From positions 372,001 to 436,000 of the forward strand of contig NZ_JAKZHV010000001.1 of NCBI RefSeq assembly GCF_022568835.1: a DNA stretch of 64,000 bases. The letters run 5' to 3'. Position numbers and translations under genes: made by a program. This DNA comes from Arsenicicoccus piscis (GTDB lineage: Bacteria > Actinomycetota > Actinomycetes > Actinomycetales > Dermatophilaceae). The notes beneath the pieces are model-generated. The model had not been told where the DNA came from and did no database searches. It saw only the letters and a program-made list of their open reading frames with translations. Each line of letters begins with the position of its first letter. The stretch's first letter is position 1. Positions 1 to 7,909 of this stretch are shown in pieces.

Positions 1-863
1 CCCTCCCACCAGGCCACGTCCCAGGGTGTCGACAGGTCCTGTGCGAGAGCGGGGCCGCCGCCGGACCGCTCGCGCAGCTGCTGGCCGGTGCCCGCAAGGA
101 CTCGAACCTGCTTGTCCCCCAACGAGATCCCGTAGACCTGGTGGCGCTCGGCGTCGGCCACGACAACCTCATATCCGACCCGGGCCGCCACCTCAACGGG
201 CAGCAGGCACAGCCCCTGCGGCTCGCCGAACCCGCCGATCCGATCCCGCTCGGTCTCGAGATCGCTCTCCAGCCAAGCGATCTCGCCGTGCGCCGTGTCG
301 GAGACGAGGAACGAGCCGTCGGGGAGGGCTACGAGCTTGCCGGGGAAGCGCAGCGGCGTCTCCGCAGGGGTCGGCGCCACGAATGGGCCGGACCCCCGGT
401 GCAGCGTCCCCTTGGCCTCGTGCTCGGCGACGAGCTCCTCGACGAGAGAGGTGAGTCCGTGGGCGTGGCCCTCACCGGACATGCTCGCGACGATGTAGCC
501 CTCCGGGTCGATGACGACCAGTGTCGGCCACGCGCGGGCGGTGTAGGCCTGCCAGGTGACCAGGTCGGGGTCGTCCAGCACCGGGTGGTGCACGGCGTAG
601 CGCTCGACCGCGGCGGCCAGCGCGTCCGGGTCGGCCTCGTGGAGGAACTTCGGCGAGTGCACGCCGACGATCACCAGCTCGTCGGCGAATCTCTCCTCCA
701 CGGGCCGCAGCTCGTCCAGGACGTGCAGGCAGTTCACGCAGCAGAAGGTCCAGAAGTCGAGGACGACGACCTTGCCGCGCAGGTCGGCGAGGCGCACCTC
801 GGCGCCGCCGGTGTTGAGCCAGCCGCGGCCGACGAGCTCGGGGGCGCGTAGTCGAGCCGCCAC
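1..863 (-). CDS. Thioredoxin-like/NHL-repeat protein (NHLRC2 type), C-terminus beyond window
   Basis: The gene reads from a GTG at 863 toward the window edge, so the C-terminal end is missing. The first ~130 residues form a TlpA/thioredoxin-like domain (KVVVLDFWTFCCVNC) with Cys41, Cys42 and Cys45; this CC-x-x-C arrangement is typical of the NHLRC2 family. Downstream sequence such as LPDGSFLVSDTAHGEI and VADAERHQVYGI is typical of NHL beta-propeller blades. The start lies 3 bp after the cupin stop, so the gene is probably cotranscribed with the cupin and the CopD-CtaG gene. A thiol-redox or scaffold role is inferred from the family; the substrate is unknown. No signal peptide is visible, so it is probably cytoplasmic. 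Confidence 0.8.
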   Translation of the reverse strand, partial: MAARLRAPELVGRGWLNTGGAEVRLADLRGKVVVLDFWTFCCVNCLHVLDELRPVEERFADELVIVGVHSPKFLHEADPDALAAAVERYAVHHPVLDDPDLVTWQAYTARAWPTLVVIDPEGYIVASMSGEGHAHGLTSLVEELVAEHEAKGTLHRGSGPFVAPTPAETPLRFPGKLVALPDGSFLVSDTAHGEIAWLESDLETERDRIGGFGEPQGLCLLPVEVAARVGYEVVVADAERHQVYGISLGDKQVRVLAGTGQQLRERSGGGPALAQDLSTPWDVAWWE

Positions 864-866
864 CGG

Positions 867-1343
867 TCAGGCGTGCTGGTCGCCGGCGCCCTGCGGGGGC
901 TGCACGGAGTAGGCCGGCGGCTCGTCGGAGCCGTCCTCCTCGTCCCGCTCCGCGTCCGCAGCGGTCGCCTGCACGATGCCCTGCGCGTGGTGCACCGGCG
1001 CGTAGACCGTGTAGAGACGCAGCGGCTCGTCACCGGTGTTGATGACGTCGTGCCACACCCCGGCGGGCACCTGGATCGACCAGTCGTCGGCGACGTCCTG
1101 CTGGAAGTCGAGGTCGTCCTTGCTGGGGCCCATCACGCAGCGACCCCGCCCCGCCTCGAGGCGCAGGAACTGGTCGGTCTCGGGGTGCACCTCCAGCCCG
1201 ATGGACTCGCCGACGGGGATGGACATGAGGGTCACCTGCAGGTAGCGGCCGGTCCAGGCCACCGTGCGGTAGGTGGTGTTGTCGAGCGTCGCGGCCTCGA
1301 TGTCGAAGGCGTTGGGGCGCGGGCCCGGGTCGGTCACGGTCAT
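867..1343 (-). CDS. Small cupin-domain protein
   Basis: 158 residues. The single cupin barrel spans about residues 25-120: motif 1 is around LEVHPETDQFLRLEAGRG and motif 2 around PAGVWHDVINTGDEPL. An acidic C-terminal tail (AERDEEDGSDEPP) follows. The ATG at 1343 overlaps the stop of the CopD-CtaG gene by 4 bp (ATGA), and a GGAAGGA ribosome-binding site lies upstream, so translation is probably coupled. Cupins of this kind bind a metal and act as isomerases, dioxygenases or sensors; nothing here fixes the reaction. The location suggests a link to copper or respiratory metabolism, which is inference. Confidence 0.85.
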   Translation of the reverse strand: MTVTDPGPRPNAFDIEAATLDNTTYRTVAWTGRYLQVTLMSIPVGESIGLEVHPETDQFLRLEAGRGRCVMGPSKDDLDFQQDVADDWSIQVPAGVWHDVINTGDEPLRLYTVYAPVHHAQGIVQATAADAERDEEDGSDEPPAYSVQPPQGAGDQHA

Positions 1344-3376
1344 GGGAGGTCCTTCCTCGTGGTGGATCGGTGGTCGTGCTGAGCGAGCCGGTTGAGCCGC
1401 TCGTTGTAGGCGCGCAGCTCGGCGTCGTCGTCGCGGTCGGCGGCCCGGTCCTTGCGGCGCGCCTCGGCGGTGTCCTCGCGCATCCAGCTGGCGGTGACCA
1501 GCAGGGCGAGGGCGAGGGTCGGGAGCTCGGCGATGCCCCAGGTGATGCCGCCACCGAGCTTCTGGTCGGCGAGCGGGTCGGGCACGTAGGGCAGCGACAT
1601 CTCGGGGAAGAAGCTGGCAGCCAGCAGGTCCTCGCCGGACATCAGCGCGATGCCGAACCACGCGTGGAAGCCGAGCGTCGCGACCAGGATGATCAGGCGC
1701 ATCACGCCGGGCCACTTGCGCGGTCCCGGGTCGATGCCGCACAGCACCCAGGCGAAGCCGTAGCCCGCGAGCAGGAAGTGCACGACCATCAGCACGTGCC
1801 CGGTGTGCGTGCGCAGCGCCAGCTCGAACAGTCCGGAGTAGTAGAACAGGATCAGGCTGGCGAAGAAGTTGATGGCCGCGACGATCGGGTTCGCCCAGAA
1901 CTGCAGCCAGCGCGAGTGCAGGCAGGCGAGCAGCAGCTCGCGCCAGCCGAAGCTGCCGTCCGTGCGCGCCTTCAGCACCCGCAGGGCGAGCGTCGACGGC
2001 GCGCCCAGCACCAGGAAGATCGGCACCGTCATGCCGATCAGCATGTGCATGATCATGTGCGCCGAGAACATCACCTTCCCGTAGACCGCGGGGTAGCCCT
2101 GGGTCGCGTAGAGGAAGACGGCGTGCCCCGCGAGCCACGACAGCGTGCGCACCATCGGCCACCGGTCGTGCCGGTCCTTGAGCCGGTGCACCCCCCACAG
2201 GTAGAGCCCTACGGCCAGCAGCGACAGCACGAGCCACAGCCAGTCCACCCGCCAGGTGAGCAGCCACGCCAGCGGCCCGGGGGCGGGGGGCGCTGGGTAG
2301 CCGGTGATCGACTCGACCGGGGTGGCGGCCACCGCGTCCTGGGGCACGGGCGGAGCCGACCGCGAGAGGGCTACGGCGACACCGGCCGCGAGACCCATGA
2401 CGGCCACCTCGGTGACGGCCAGCCGCACGAACGCGCTCACCGAGCCCGGGTCGCGCTCGATCCGGCCGACGTGGCGGCGGCGCTGGCGCAGGCCGAGGAG
2501 CCCGAGCGCGACGACCGCGAGCACCTTCACCACGACCAGCCGCCCGTAGGCCGACCCGAGCTCGGTGACCGAGCCGAGCCGCAGCCAAGCGTTGAGCACC
2601 CCGGAGAAGACCATGAGGGCGAGCCCCCACGCGGCGATCGTCGAGTAGCGCCGGACCACGACGGCCAGGCCGCGCCCGAGGACCGGCCGCAGCACGACCA
2701 GAGCGATCAGGCCGCCGGCCCAGATGGCGGTGGCGACCCAGTGCAGCTGCAGGCCGGTGACGGCGGAGTCGTGGGCGGCGGCGACGTTGGCGTGGCCGGC
2801 GAGCCCCAGCGGGAAGATCGCGGTCGCCGCGAGCGCCAGCACCCAGGCCAGCGTGTAGCGCGACCGGCCGAGCGCGGCCCCCACCGTGACGGCGAGCGCG
2901 AGGACGAAGACGACCACGAGGGCCTTGAACGCGTCCAGGCTCCACAGGTAGCCGAGGTTGCCGGTGAACTGCGGGCTACCGATCGGGGCACCGACGACGT
3001 CGGCGAAGCTCAGCAGCAGCCCCAGCCCCGCGCAGGCGGCCCACAGCAGGGCGAACCCGCTCGCCAGCCGCGCGACGGCGATCCGCCGGTGCCCCGCGCG
3101 GTCGTCCGGGACGACCATCACGCCGAGCATGAGCAGCCCGAAGACCGTCGCGAAGGCGAGGTCGTGCACCACCCGCACCAGCGGTAGACCGAAGCGCACC
3201 ACCGCGCCCGGGTCGCCGAGCCCCGTGGCGAGCGGCGCGAACGCCGAGGTCGTGAACCCGGCCACCACGCAGGCCACCAGCGCGACGGCGAGGCCGACGA
3301 GCACGACGCCCCGGCGCGGCTGGGCTACGGGTGTCGCCGAGGCCGGGGGGCGGGTGGGTGCGGGGGCAGAGCTCAC
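1340..3376 (-). CDS. Fused copper-resistance CopD / cytochrome c oxidase assembly CtaG membrane protein
   Basis: 678-residue polytopic membrane protein. Residues ~20-350 match the CopD family, with many hydrophobic helices such as GVVLVGLAVALVACVVAGF and conserved residues around HWVATAIWAGGLIALV. Residues ~390-630 match the CtaG (caa3 assembly) family, including HAVFLYATQGYPAVYGKVMF, SAHMIMHMLIGMTVPIFLVL and the NPIVAAINFFASLILFYYSG region. The fusion is common in actinobacteria and is thought to supply copper across the membrane to cytochrome oxidase. It is the first gene of a three-gene minus-strand unit and overlaps the cupin by 4 bp. No copper operator was seen in the 108 bp upstream, which it shares with the divergent marR gene. 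Confidence 0.9.
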   Translation of the reverse strand: MSSAPAPTRPPASATPVAQPRRGVVLVGLAVALVACVVAGFTTSAFAPLATGLGDPGAVVRFGLPLVRVVHDLAFATVFGLLMLGVMVVPDDRAGHRRIAVARLASGFALLWAACAGLGLLLSFADVVGAPIGSPQFTGNLGYLWSLDAFKALVVVFVLALAVTVGAALGRSRYTLAWVLALAATAIFPLGLAGHANVAAAHDSAVTGLQLHWVATAIWAGGLIALVVLRPVLGRGLAVVVRRYSTIAAWGLALMVFSGVLNAWLRLGSVTELGSAYGRLVVVKVLAVVALGLLGLRQRRRHVGRIERDPGSVSAFVRLAVTEVAVMGLAAGVAVALSRSAPPVPQDAVAATPVESITGYPAPPAPGPLAWLLTWRVDWLWLVLSLLAVGLYLWGVHRLKDRHDRWPMVRTLSWLAGHAVFLYATQGYPAVYGKVMFSAHMIMHMLIGMTVPIFLVLGAPSTLALRVLKARTDGSFGWRELLLACLHSRWLQFWANPIVAAINFFASLILFYYSGLFELALRTHTGHVLMVVHFLLAGYGFAWVLCGIDPGPRKWPGVMRLIILVATLGFHAWFGIALMSGEDLLAASFFPEMSLPYVPDPLADQKLGGGITWGIAELPTLALALLVTASWMREDTAEARRKDRAADRDDDAELRAYNERLNRLAQHDHRSTTRKDLP

Positions 3377-3446
3377 GGTCCCAGCGTAGGCCGCGCCGGC
3401 GGAGCCCCCGAACCCGGGCTTCCTGAGCCGGCTCTCAGGGAGGTAC

Positions 3447-3487
3447 TTGCACGTTCAACCTAACCATTTGTATGATTCAAGCAAATG
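3447..3487 (+). promoter_or_regulatory. Promoter and palindromic operator for marR (leaderless)
   Basis: A -35 box TTGCAC (3447-3452) and a -10 box TATGAT (3471-3476) are separated by 18 bp. Transcription would begin near 3483-3485, at the ATG itself. A 23-bp dyad (3465-3487) with arms CATTTG and CAAATG and inner half-sites TGA/TCA (18 of 22 positions symmetrical) covers the -10 box and the start codon. Its form and position are those of a MarR autoregulatory operator. Confidence 0.75.
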
Positions 3488-3958
3488 AATGACACCACGT
3501 CCCGCAAGGTCCCCGTCCAGCTGGCGGGGGAGCTCAGCGACCAGCTGATGGGGACCTTCAAGGTCATGGCCTCCCTGCGAGACCATGCGCCACGCCTGGT
3601 GCCGGGGGCCGACCCCGTCGCCTACCCCGTGCTCTTCCGCCTGACCGGCGGGCCGAGCCGGGTCTCCGACCTCGCCGACTGCCTCCACGCCGACGTCTCC
3701 ACCGTGAGCCGGCACTGCACCGCTCTCGCCAAGGTGGGGCTCGTGGAGAAGGTCCCGGACCCCGTCGACCGACGAGCCCAGGTCGTCACCCTCACGCCCA
3801 CCGGCGAGGACCTCGTCCACCAGCTTCACGTCCAGCGCAAGGAGTGGTTCGACACCATCCTGCACGACTGGGAGTCCGCGGACATCGAGGCCTTCCAGGG
3901 CTATCTCGCCCGCTTCGCCAAAGACGTAGAGCGTTACCGGGACGCTGCCCACGGCTGA
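3485..3958 (+). CDS. MarR-family transcriptional regulator
   Basis: 157 residues with a central winged helix: PVLFRLTGGPSRVSDLADCL leads into the recognition region HADVSTVSRHCTALAKVGLV, followed by the wing EKVPDPVDRRAQVVTLTPTG, which carries the D-x-R-x-x-x-V-x-L-T signature of MarR proteins. The start at 3485 coincides with the predicted transcription start, so no ribosome-binding site is needed. The next gene, an efflux transporter, begins 111 bp downstream on the same strand, the classic MarR-exporter pairing. The regulator probably represses itself and the exporter until a phenolic or other lipophilic ligand binds; the ligand is unknown. Confidence 0.92.
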   Translation: MNDTTSRKVPVQLAGELSDQLMGTFKVMASLRDHAPRLVPGADPVAYPVLFRLTGGPSRVSDLADCLHADVSTVSRHCTALAKVGLVEKVPDPVDRRAQVVTLTPTGEDLVHQLHVQRKEWFDTILHDWESADIEAFQGYLARFAKDVERYRDAAHG

Positions 3959-4069
3959 CCAGCCGCGCGGTCGATGCCGCACCCGCCGACGCCGTCCCCA
4001 CCGTCGTCTCCCCACCCCGGAGACGACCACCGCCTGAATCCTTCGTGCAGACCCATCCAAGGAGTTCCA

Positions 4070-5935
4070 TTGTCTTCCTCCGCCGCTTCGGCCTCGCTGG
4101 CCGCGCAGCGTGACGGCGAGCTGTCGCACCGGCAGATCGTCACCATCGTCCTCGGGTTGATGACCGGGATGTTCCTGGCCGCGCTCGACCAGAACATCGT
4201 CGGCACCGCGATCCGCACCATCTCCGACGACCTGCACGGGCTCGACCAGCAGGCGTGGGTCACCACGGCCTACCTGATCACGTCGACGATCTCGACCCCG
4301 ATCTACGGCAAGCTCTCGGACCTCTACGGCCGCAAGCCGTTCTTCCTCGCCGCGATCATCATCTTCGTCGCCGGCTCGCTGGCCTGCACGTTCGCCACCT
4401 CGATGTACATGCTGGCCGCGTTCCGCGCCATCCAGGGTCTCGGCGCCGGTGGTCTGATGTCGTTGGCCCTCGCGATCGTCGGTGACATCGTCCCGCCGCG
4501 CGAGCGCGCCAAGTACCAGGGCTACTTCCTCGCGGTGTTCGGCACCTCGTCGGTGCTCGGCCCGGTCATCGGCGGCTTCTTCGCCGACCAGTCCTCCCTG
4601 CTCGGCCTCACCGGCTGGCGCTGGGTCTTCATGGTCAACGTGCCGATCGGGGCCGTCGCGCTGTTCGCCGTGTCGCGGACCCTGCACCTGCACCACGTGC
4701 GCCGCGAGGCGCGCATCGACTGGTGGGGCGCGTCCATGCTGGTCCTCGGCCTGGTGCCGCTGCTGACCGTCGCCGAGCAGGGCCGTGAGTGGGGCTGGTC
4801 CTCGGGCCGCTCGATCGCGTGCTTCGTCATCGGTGTCGTCGGCATCATCGGCTTCATCTGGGCCGAGCACCTGATGAAGGACGACGCCCTCATCCCGCTG
4901 CGCATCTTCCGCAACCGCGCGATCGTGGTCTCGCTGTCCGGTGGCTTCGTCGTCGGCGCCGGCATGTTCGGCGGCATGATGATCCTGCCGCAGTTCTACC
5001 TGCAGATCATCAACGGCTCGAGCCCCACCAAGGCCGGCCTGCAGATGATCCCGATGGTCCTCGGCATGATGATCGCCTCCATCGCCTCCGGCCAGCTGAT
5101 GACCAAGACCGGCAAGCTCAAGCCCTTCCCGATCTTCGGAGTGGCACTGATGGCCATCATCATGTTCGTCCTGTCGCGGCTGTCCGCGGACACCCCGCTG
5201 TGGCAGGTCATGGTCATGATGTTCTTCTTCGGATTCGGCCTCGGTAACACCATGCAGCCGCTGACCCTCGCCGTGCAGGCCGCCGTCGAGCCCCGCGACA
5301 TCGGCATGGCCACCTCCTCGGCCACCTTCTTTCGCCAGATCGGTGGCACCCTCGGCGTCGCGATCTTCTTGTCGATCATGTTCAACAAGCTCGGCGGCAA
5401 CATCGCCAGCGCGTTCACCGACGCCAGCAAGGACCCGTCGTTCCTCGCCGCCATGAAGGACCCGGCCGTCCTCGCCGACCCCACCAACGCCAGCTTCGTG
5501 AAGGCCCTCGCCTCCAAGGACCCGAGCGCGCTCTCCGGCGTCATGCAGGACAGCTCGATCATCAACCACCTGGACCCGCGGCTCGCCCACCCCTTCAAGG
5601 TCGGCTTCGCCCAGTCGATGGACCTGATCTTCCTGCTCGCCGCCATCGCCTGTGTCATCGGCTTCGTCGTGATGCTGTTCATGCCGCGCCTCGAGCTCGG
5701 CAGCCAGTCCGCGGCCGCCCAGATCGCCGAGGCGGCCCGCCGCAAGGAGCTGCAGCTCGAGCCGCTCCCGGAGGACGCGAGCCCCGAGGACCTGCTGCTC
5801 CACAAGAGCCTCACCCAGTTCCTGGTCGACGCCGCCACCTACGACTCGGTCGGCCACACCATGGAGGAGCTCCCCGACGCGCACCTCGCGATGCGCGGTC
5901 GGCACCGGCCCGAGTTCGTGGCTGGTCAGCGGTAG
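4070..5935 (+). CDS. MFS multidrug exporter, DHA2 (EmrB/QacA) family, 14 TM helices
   Basis: 621 residues. Start chosen as TTG 4070, preceded by AAGGAG at 4059-4064; an upstream in-frame start would add a proline-rich stretch with no ribosome-binding site. The first helix has the DHA2 motif LDQNIVGTAIRTI, loop 2-3 has GKLSDLYGRKPFF (MFS motif A), and helix 5 has SSVLGPVIGGFFAD (motif C, antiporter signature). The C-terminal ~100 residues form a charged cytoplasmic tail longer than in typical EmrB. It should export lipophilic compounds using the proton gradient. It is probably controlled by the MarR protein encoded just upstream. Confidence 0.92.
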   Translation: MSSSAASASLAAQRDGELSHRQIVTIVLGLMTGMFLAALDQNIVGTAIRTISDDLHGLDQQAWVTTAYLITSTISTPIYGKLSDLYGRKPFFLAAIIIFVAGSLACTFATSMYMLAAFRAIQGLGAGGLMSLALAIVGDIVPPRERAKYQGYFLAVFGTSSVLGPVIGGFFADQSSLLGLTGWRWVFMVNVPIGAVALFAVSRTLHLHHVRREARIDWWGASMLVLGLVPLLTVAEQGREWGWSSGRSIACFVIGVVGIIGFIWAEHLMKDDALIPLRIFRNRAIVVSLSGGFVVGAGMFGGMMILPQFYLQIINGSSPTKAGLQMIPMVLGMMIASIASGQLMTKTGKLKPFPIFGVALMAIIMFVLSRLSADTPLWQVMVMMFFFGFGLGNTMQPLTLAVQAAVEPRDIGMATSSATFFRQIGGTLGVAIFLSIMFNKLGGNIASAFTDASKDPSFLAAMKDPAVLADPTNASFVKALASKDPSALSGVMQDSSIINHLDPRLAHPFKVGFAQSMDLIFLLAAIACVIGFVVMLFMPRLELGSQSAAAQIAEAARRKELQLEPLPEDASPEDLLLHKSLTQFLVDAATYDSVGHTMEELPDAHLAMRGRHRPEFVAGQR

Positions 5936-5996
5936 GCGCTGAGCAGTAGGCGGTGGCGCCGTGCGCGTCACACGCCTCGTGGAACGGCACTCGTAG

Positions 5997-6036
5997 AACG
6001 GGGCCGAGGTCAGGACGTCCTGGCCTCGGCCCCGTT
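5997..6036 (+). terminator. Strong hairpin terminator after the DHA2 exporter
   Basis: Arms AACGGGGCCGAGG (5997-6009) and CCTCGGCCCCGTT (6024-6036) pair perfectly. The interior T-CAGGA-CG-TCCTG-G extends the stem through a T-G wobble. There is no T-run, as is usual for actinobacterial I-shaped terminators. It lies 61 bp after the exporter stop. Confidence 0.8.
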
Positions 6037-6164
6037 GGCGTGCGGACGGTCTACTCGGGGTGGGTGGTTCGCGAAGGTGTGGGGTTCGCGAAGGCGTGGA
6101 CGCAGGGTCGTGCCGTGAGCGGAGGACCCGACCGCGCCCGTGAATACGTCAGACTGGAGACACT

Positions 6165-7010
6165 ATGAGCAGAGCCTTCGTCCTCACCCTCGCGTGCCCC
6201 GACACCATCGGCATCGTGCATGCCGTCAGCGGATTCCTCGTCGACCGCGGGGGCAACGTCACCGAGTCCAGCCAGTACGGCGACCCGCAGTCGGGCCGCT
6301 TCTTCATGCGCGTCGCGTTCGAGGCCGACGCCGAGCTGGACGACCTGCAGCGCGACTTCGCCGGGGTGGCCGAGCAGTTCGCGATGAGCTGGCAGCTCTA
6401 CGACGCCGCCCGCCCCACCCGCGCACTGGTGCTGGTCAGCAAGTTCGGGCACTGCCTCAACGACCTGGTGTTCCGCACCCAGATGGGCTCGCTCAACATC
6501 GAGATCCCGGCGATCGTGTCGAACCACCGCGACTTCGAGCGGCTGGCGGACAGCTCCGGCATCCCGTTCTTCCACATCCCCGTCACCAAGGACACCAAGC
6601 CCGAGGCCGAGGCACGGCTGATCGAGCTGGTCGACGAGCTCGACATCGACCTGGTCGTGCTCGCGCGCTACATGCAGGTGCTGTCGGACGACCTCTGCCG
6701 CACCCTCGACGGGCGCGCCATCAACATCCACCACTCGTTCCTGCCGAGCTTCAAGGGGGCCCGGCCCTACCACCAGGCGCACGCCCGCGGGGTCAAGCTG
6801 ATCGGCGCCACCGCCCACTACGTCACCGCAGACCTCGACGAGGGCCCGATCATCGAGCAGGACGTCGCCCGCGTCGAGCACGCCGCCACGCCCGAGCAGA
6901 TGGTCGTCCTCGGCCGCGACGTCGAGACCCAGGTCCTCGCCCGCGCCGTCGGCTGGCACGCCGACCACCGCGTCCTGCTCGACGGCCACCGCACCATCGT
7001 CTTCCGCTGA
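6165..7010 (+). CDS. purU: Formyltetrahydrofolate deformylase
   Basis: 281 residues, normal length for PurU, which hydrolyses 10-formyl-THF to formate and THF. An N-terminal ACT domain (LTLACPDTIGIVHAVSGFLV, residues ~6-80) precedes a formyltransferase-like catalytic domain (~85-280). The hallmark segments NIHHSFLPSF, KGARPYHQAHARGVKLIGAT and AHYVTADLDEGPIIEQDV contain the conserved Asn, His and Asp of the family. A GGAGA sequence precedes the ATG. The gene stands alone, with a terminator upstream and the repeat region downstream. Formate balance may link it to the formaldehyde-oxidising mscR operon in this window, but that is inference. Confidence 0.95.
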   Translation: MSRAFVLTLACPDTIGIVHAVSGFLVDRGGNVTESSQYGDPQSGRFFMRVAFEADAELDDLQRDFAGVAEQFAMSWQLYDAARPTRALVLVSKFGHCLNDLVFRTQMGSLNIEIPAIVSNHRDFERLADSSGIPFFHIPVTKDTKPEAEARLIELVDELDIDLVVLARYMQVLSDDLCRTLDGRAINIHHSFLPSFKGARPYHQAHARGVKLIGATAHYVTADLDEGPIIEQDVARVEHAATPEQMVVLGRDVETQVLARAVGWHADHRVLLDGHRTIVFR

Positions 7011-7066
7011 CGCGTCGGATCGGTGCGGCTCGTGGCCGGCCACGCCTGCCCACCCAGCCGCGCCTG

Positions 7067-7320
7067 CCCACCCGGACGTCCCCGCCAACGTCGCCGCCGA
7101 TCGCCGACGGCACCCACCGCCACGCCGCGACAAGGCAGTTGGTGACCGAGACGGCAGCTGGTCACGCCAGACGCCGCGACACGGCACTTGGGCACTGAGA
7201 TGGCTGGTACAACAGCCGTTTCGGTGGCCAACCACCATCTCGGCGGCCGTCACGTGACCAACTGCCATCTCGGCGGCCCCCGCGTGGCCAACCACCGTCT
7301 CGGCCGCCCTCGCGCGGCCA
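7067..7320. repeat. Intergenic repeat family 1, copy A
   Basis: First of two direct copies about 250 bp long, offset by exactly 535 bp, with about 91% identity and no indels over ~243 bp (my hand alignment). It is built from short words of the form CCAAC-YR-CC-R-TCTCGG-Y-GGCC in both orientations. It contains a hairpin with arms 7194-7206 and 7213-7225 and loop GTACAA. No coding signal of the usual kind is present. It occupies the first part of the ~900-bp non-genic stretch after purU. Confidence 0.8.
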
Positions 7321-7448
7321 CCGTCTCGGGCCGCGCTGGGGGTGACCCGGCAAAGTCTCGGCGCGGTCGGCCAGGGTGGCCACCCCGGCCGAGACGGGAC
7401 GCCCACCGGCCGAGGCGCGGTCCACTCCCACACCGACGGCCCACAGAC

Positions 7449-7570
7449 GCGCACGAACCCGTAATCCGCCGCCGAACCCGTGAGATGCGCAGGGTCCGGA
7501 CCCCGGCAAACCACGGCTTCCTAGGCGCCACCCGAGTTCCTGCGCATACGCACACCCAAAACGCCCCTTC
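7449..7570. repeat. Degenerate family-2 repeat words between the family-1 copies
   Basis: The word GCGCACGAACCCGTAATCCGC (7449-7469) matches the repeat at 59752-59772 in all but one base. It is followed by weaker forms (CGAACCCGTGAGATGCGCAGG, ACGGCTTCCT, GAGTTCCTGCGCA). The stretch lies between copies A and B of family 1 and shows no gene. Confidence 0.6.
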
Positions 7571-7601
7571 GTAGACCCCTTCAGCACCACCCGCCACGCC
7601 G

Positions 7602-7855
7602 CCCACCCGGCCGTCCCCGCCAACGTCGCCGCCGACCGCCGACGGCACCCACCGCCACGCCTCGACACGGCAGTTGGTGACCGAGACGGCAGCTGGCCAC
7701 GCCAGACGCCGCGACACGGCAGTTGGCGACCGAGACGGCTGGTACAACAGCCGTCTCGGTGGCCAACCACCATCTCGGCGGCTGTCGCGCGTCTAACTGC
7801 CGTCTCGGCGGCCCTCGAGTGGCCGACCACCATCTCGGCCGCGCCGGGGTGACCC
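7602..7855. repeat. Intergenic repeat family 1, copy B
   Basis: Second copy of the ~250-bp repeat. Its hairpin is longer: arms 7723-7741 and 7748-7766 (19 nt, one mismatch) around the same GTACAA loop. The three differences from copy A inside the 13-bp core stem each change a G-C pair to a G-U pair when read as plus-strand RNA. The copy ends ~55 bp before the left end of the insertion sequence. Confidence 0.8.
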
Positions 7856-7909
7856 GCCAGCCAGCCTCTCGGCGCGAGCAGACCGGGCAGGCTGGGACTA
7901 TCCGATTAT

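Noticed and set aside
3455-5971. Very long minus-strand open frame (838 codons) opposite marR and the exporter
   Set aside because: Asp/Glu/His/Arg-rich shadow translation of two clear plus-strand genes.
6051-7514. Long minus-strand open frame (487 codons) opposite purU
   Set aside because: Gives an Arg/Gly/Ala/Val-rich product running opposite a well-conserved gene and through the repeats; a high-G+C shadow.
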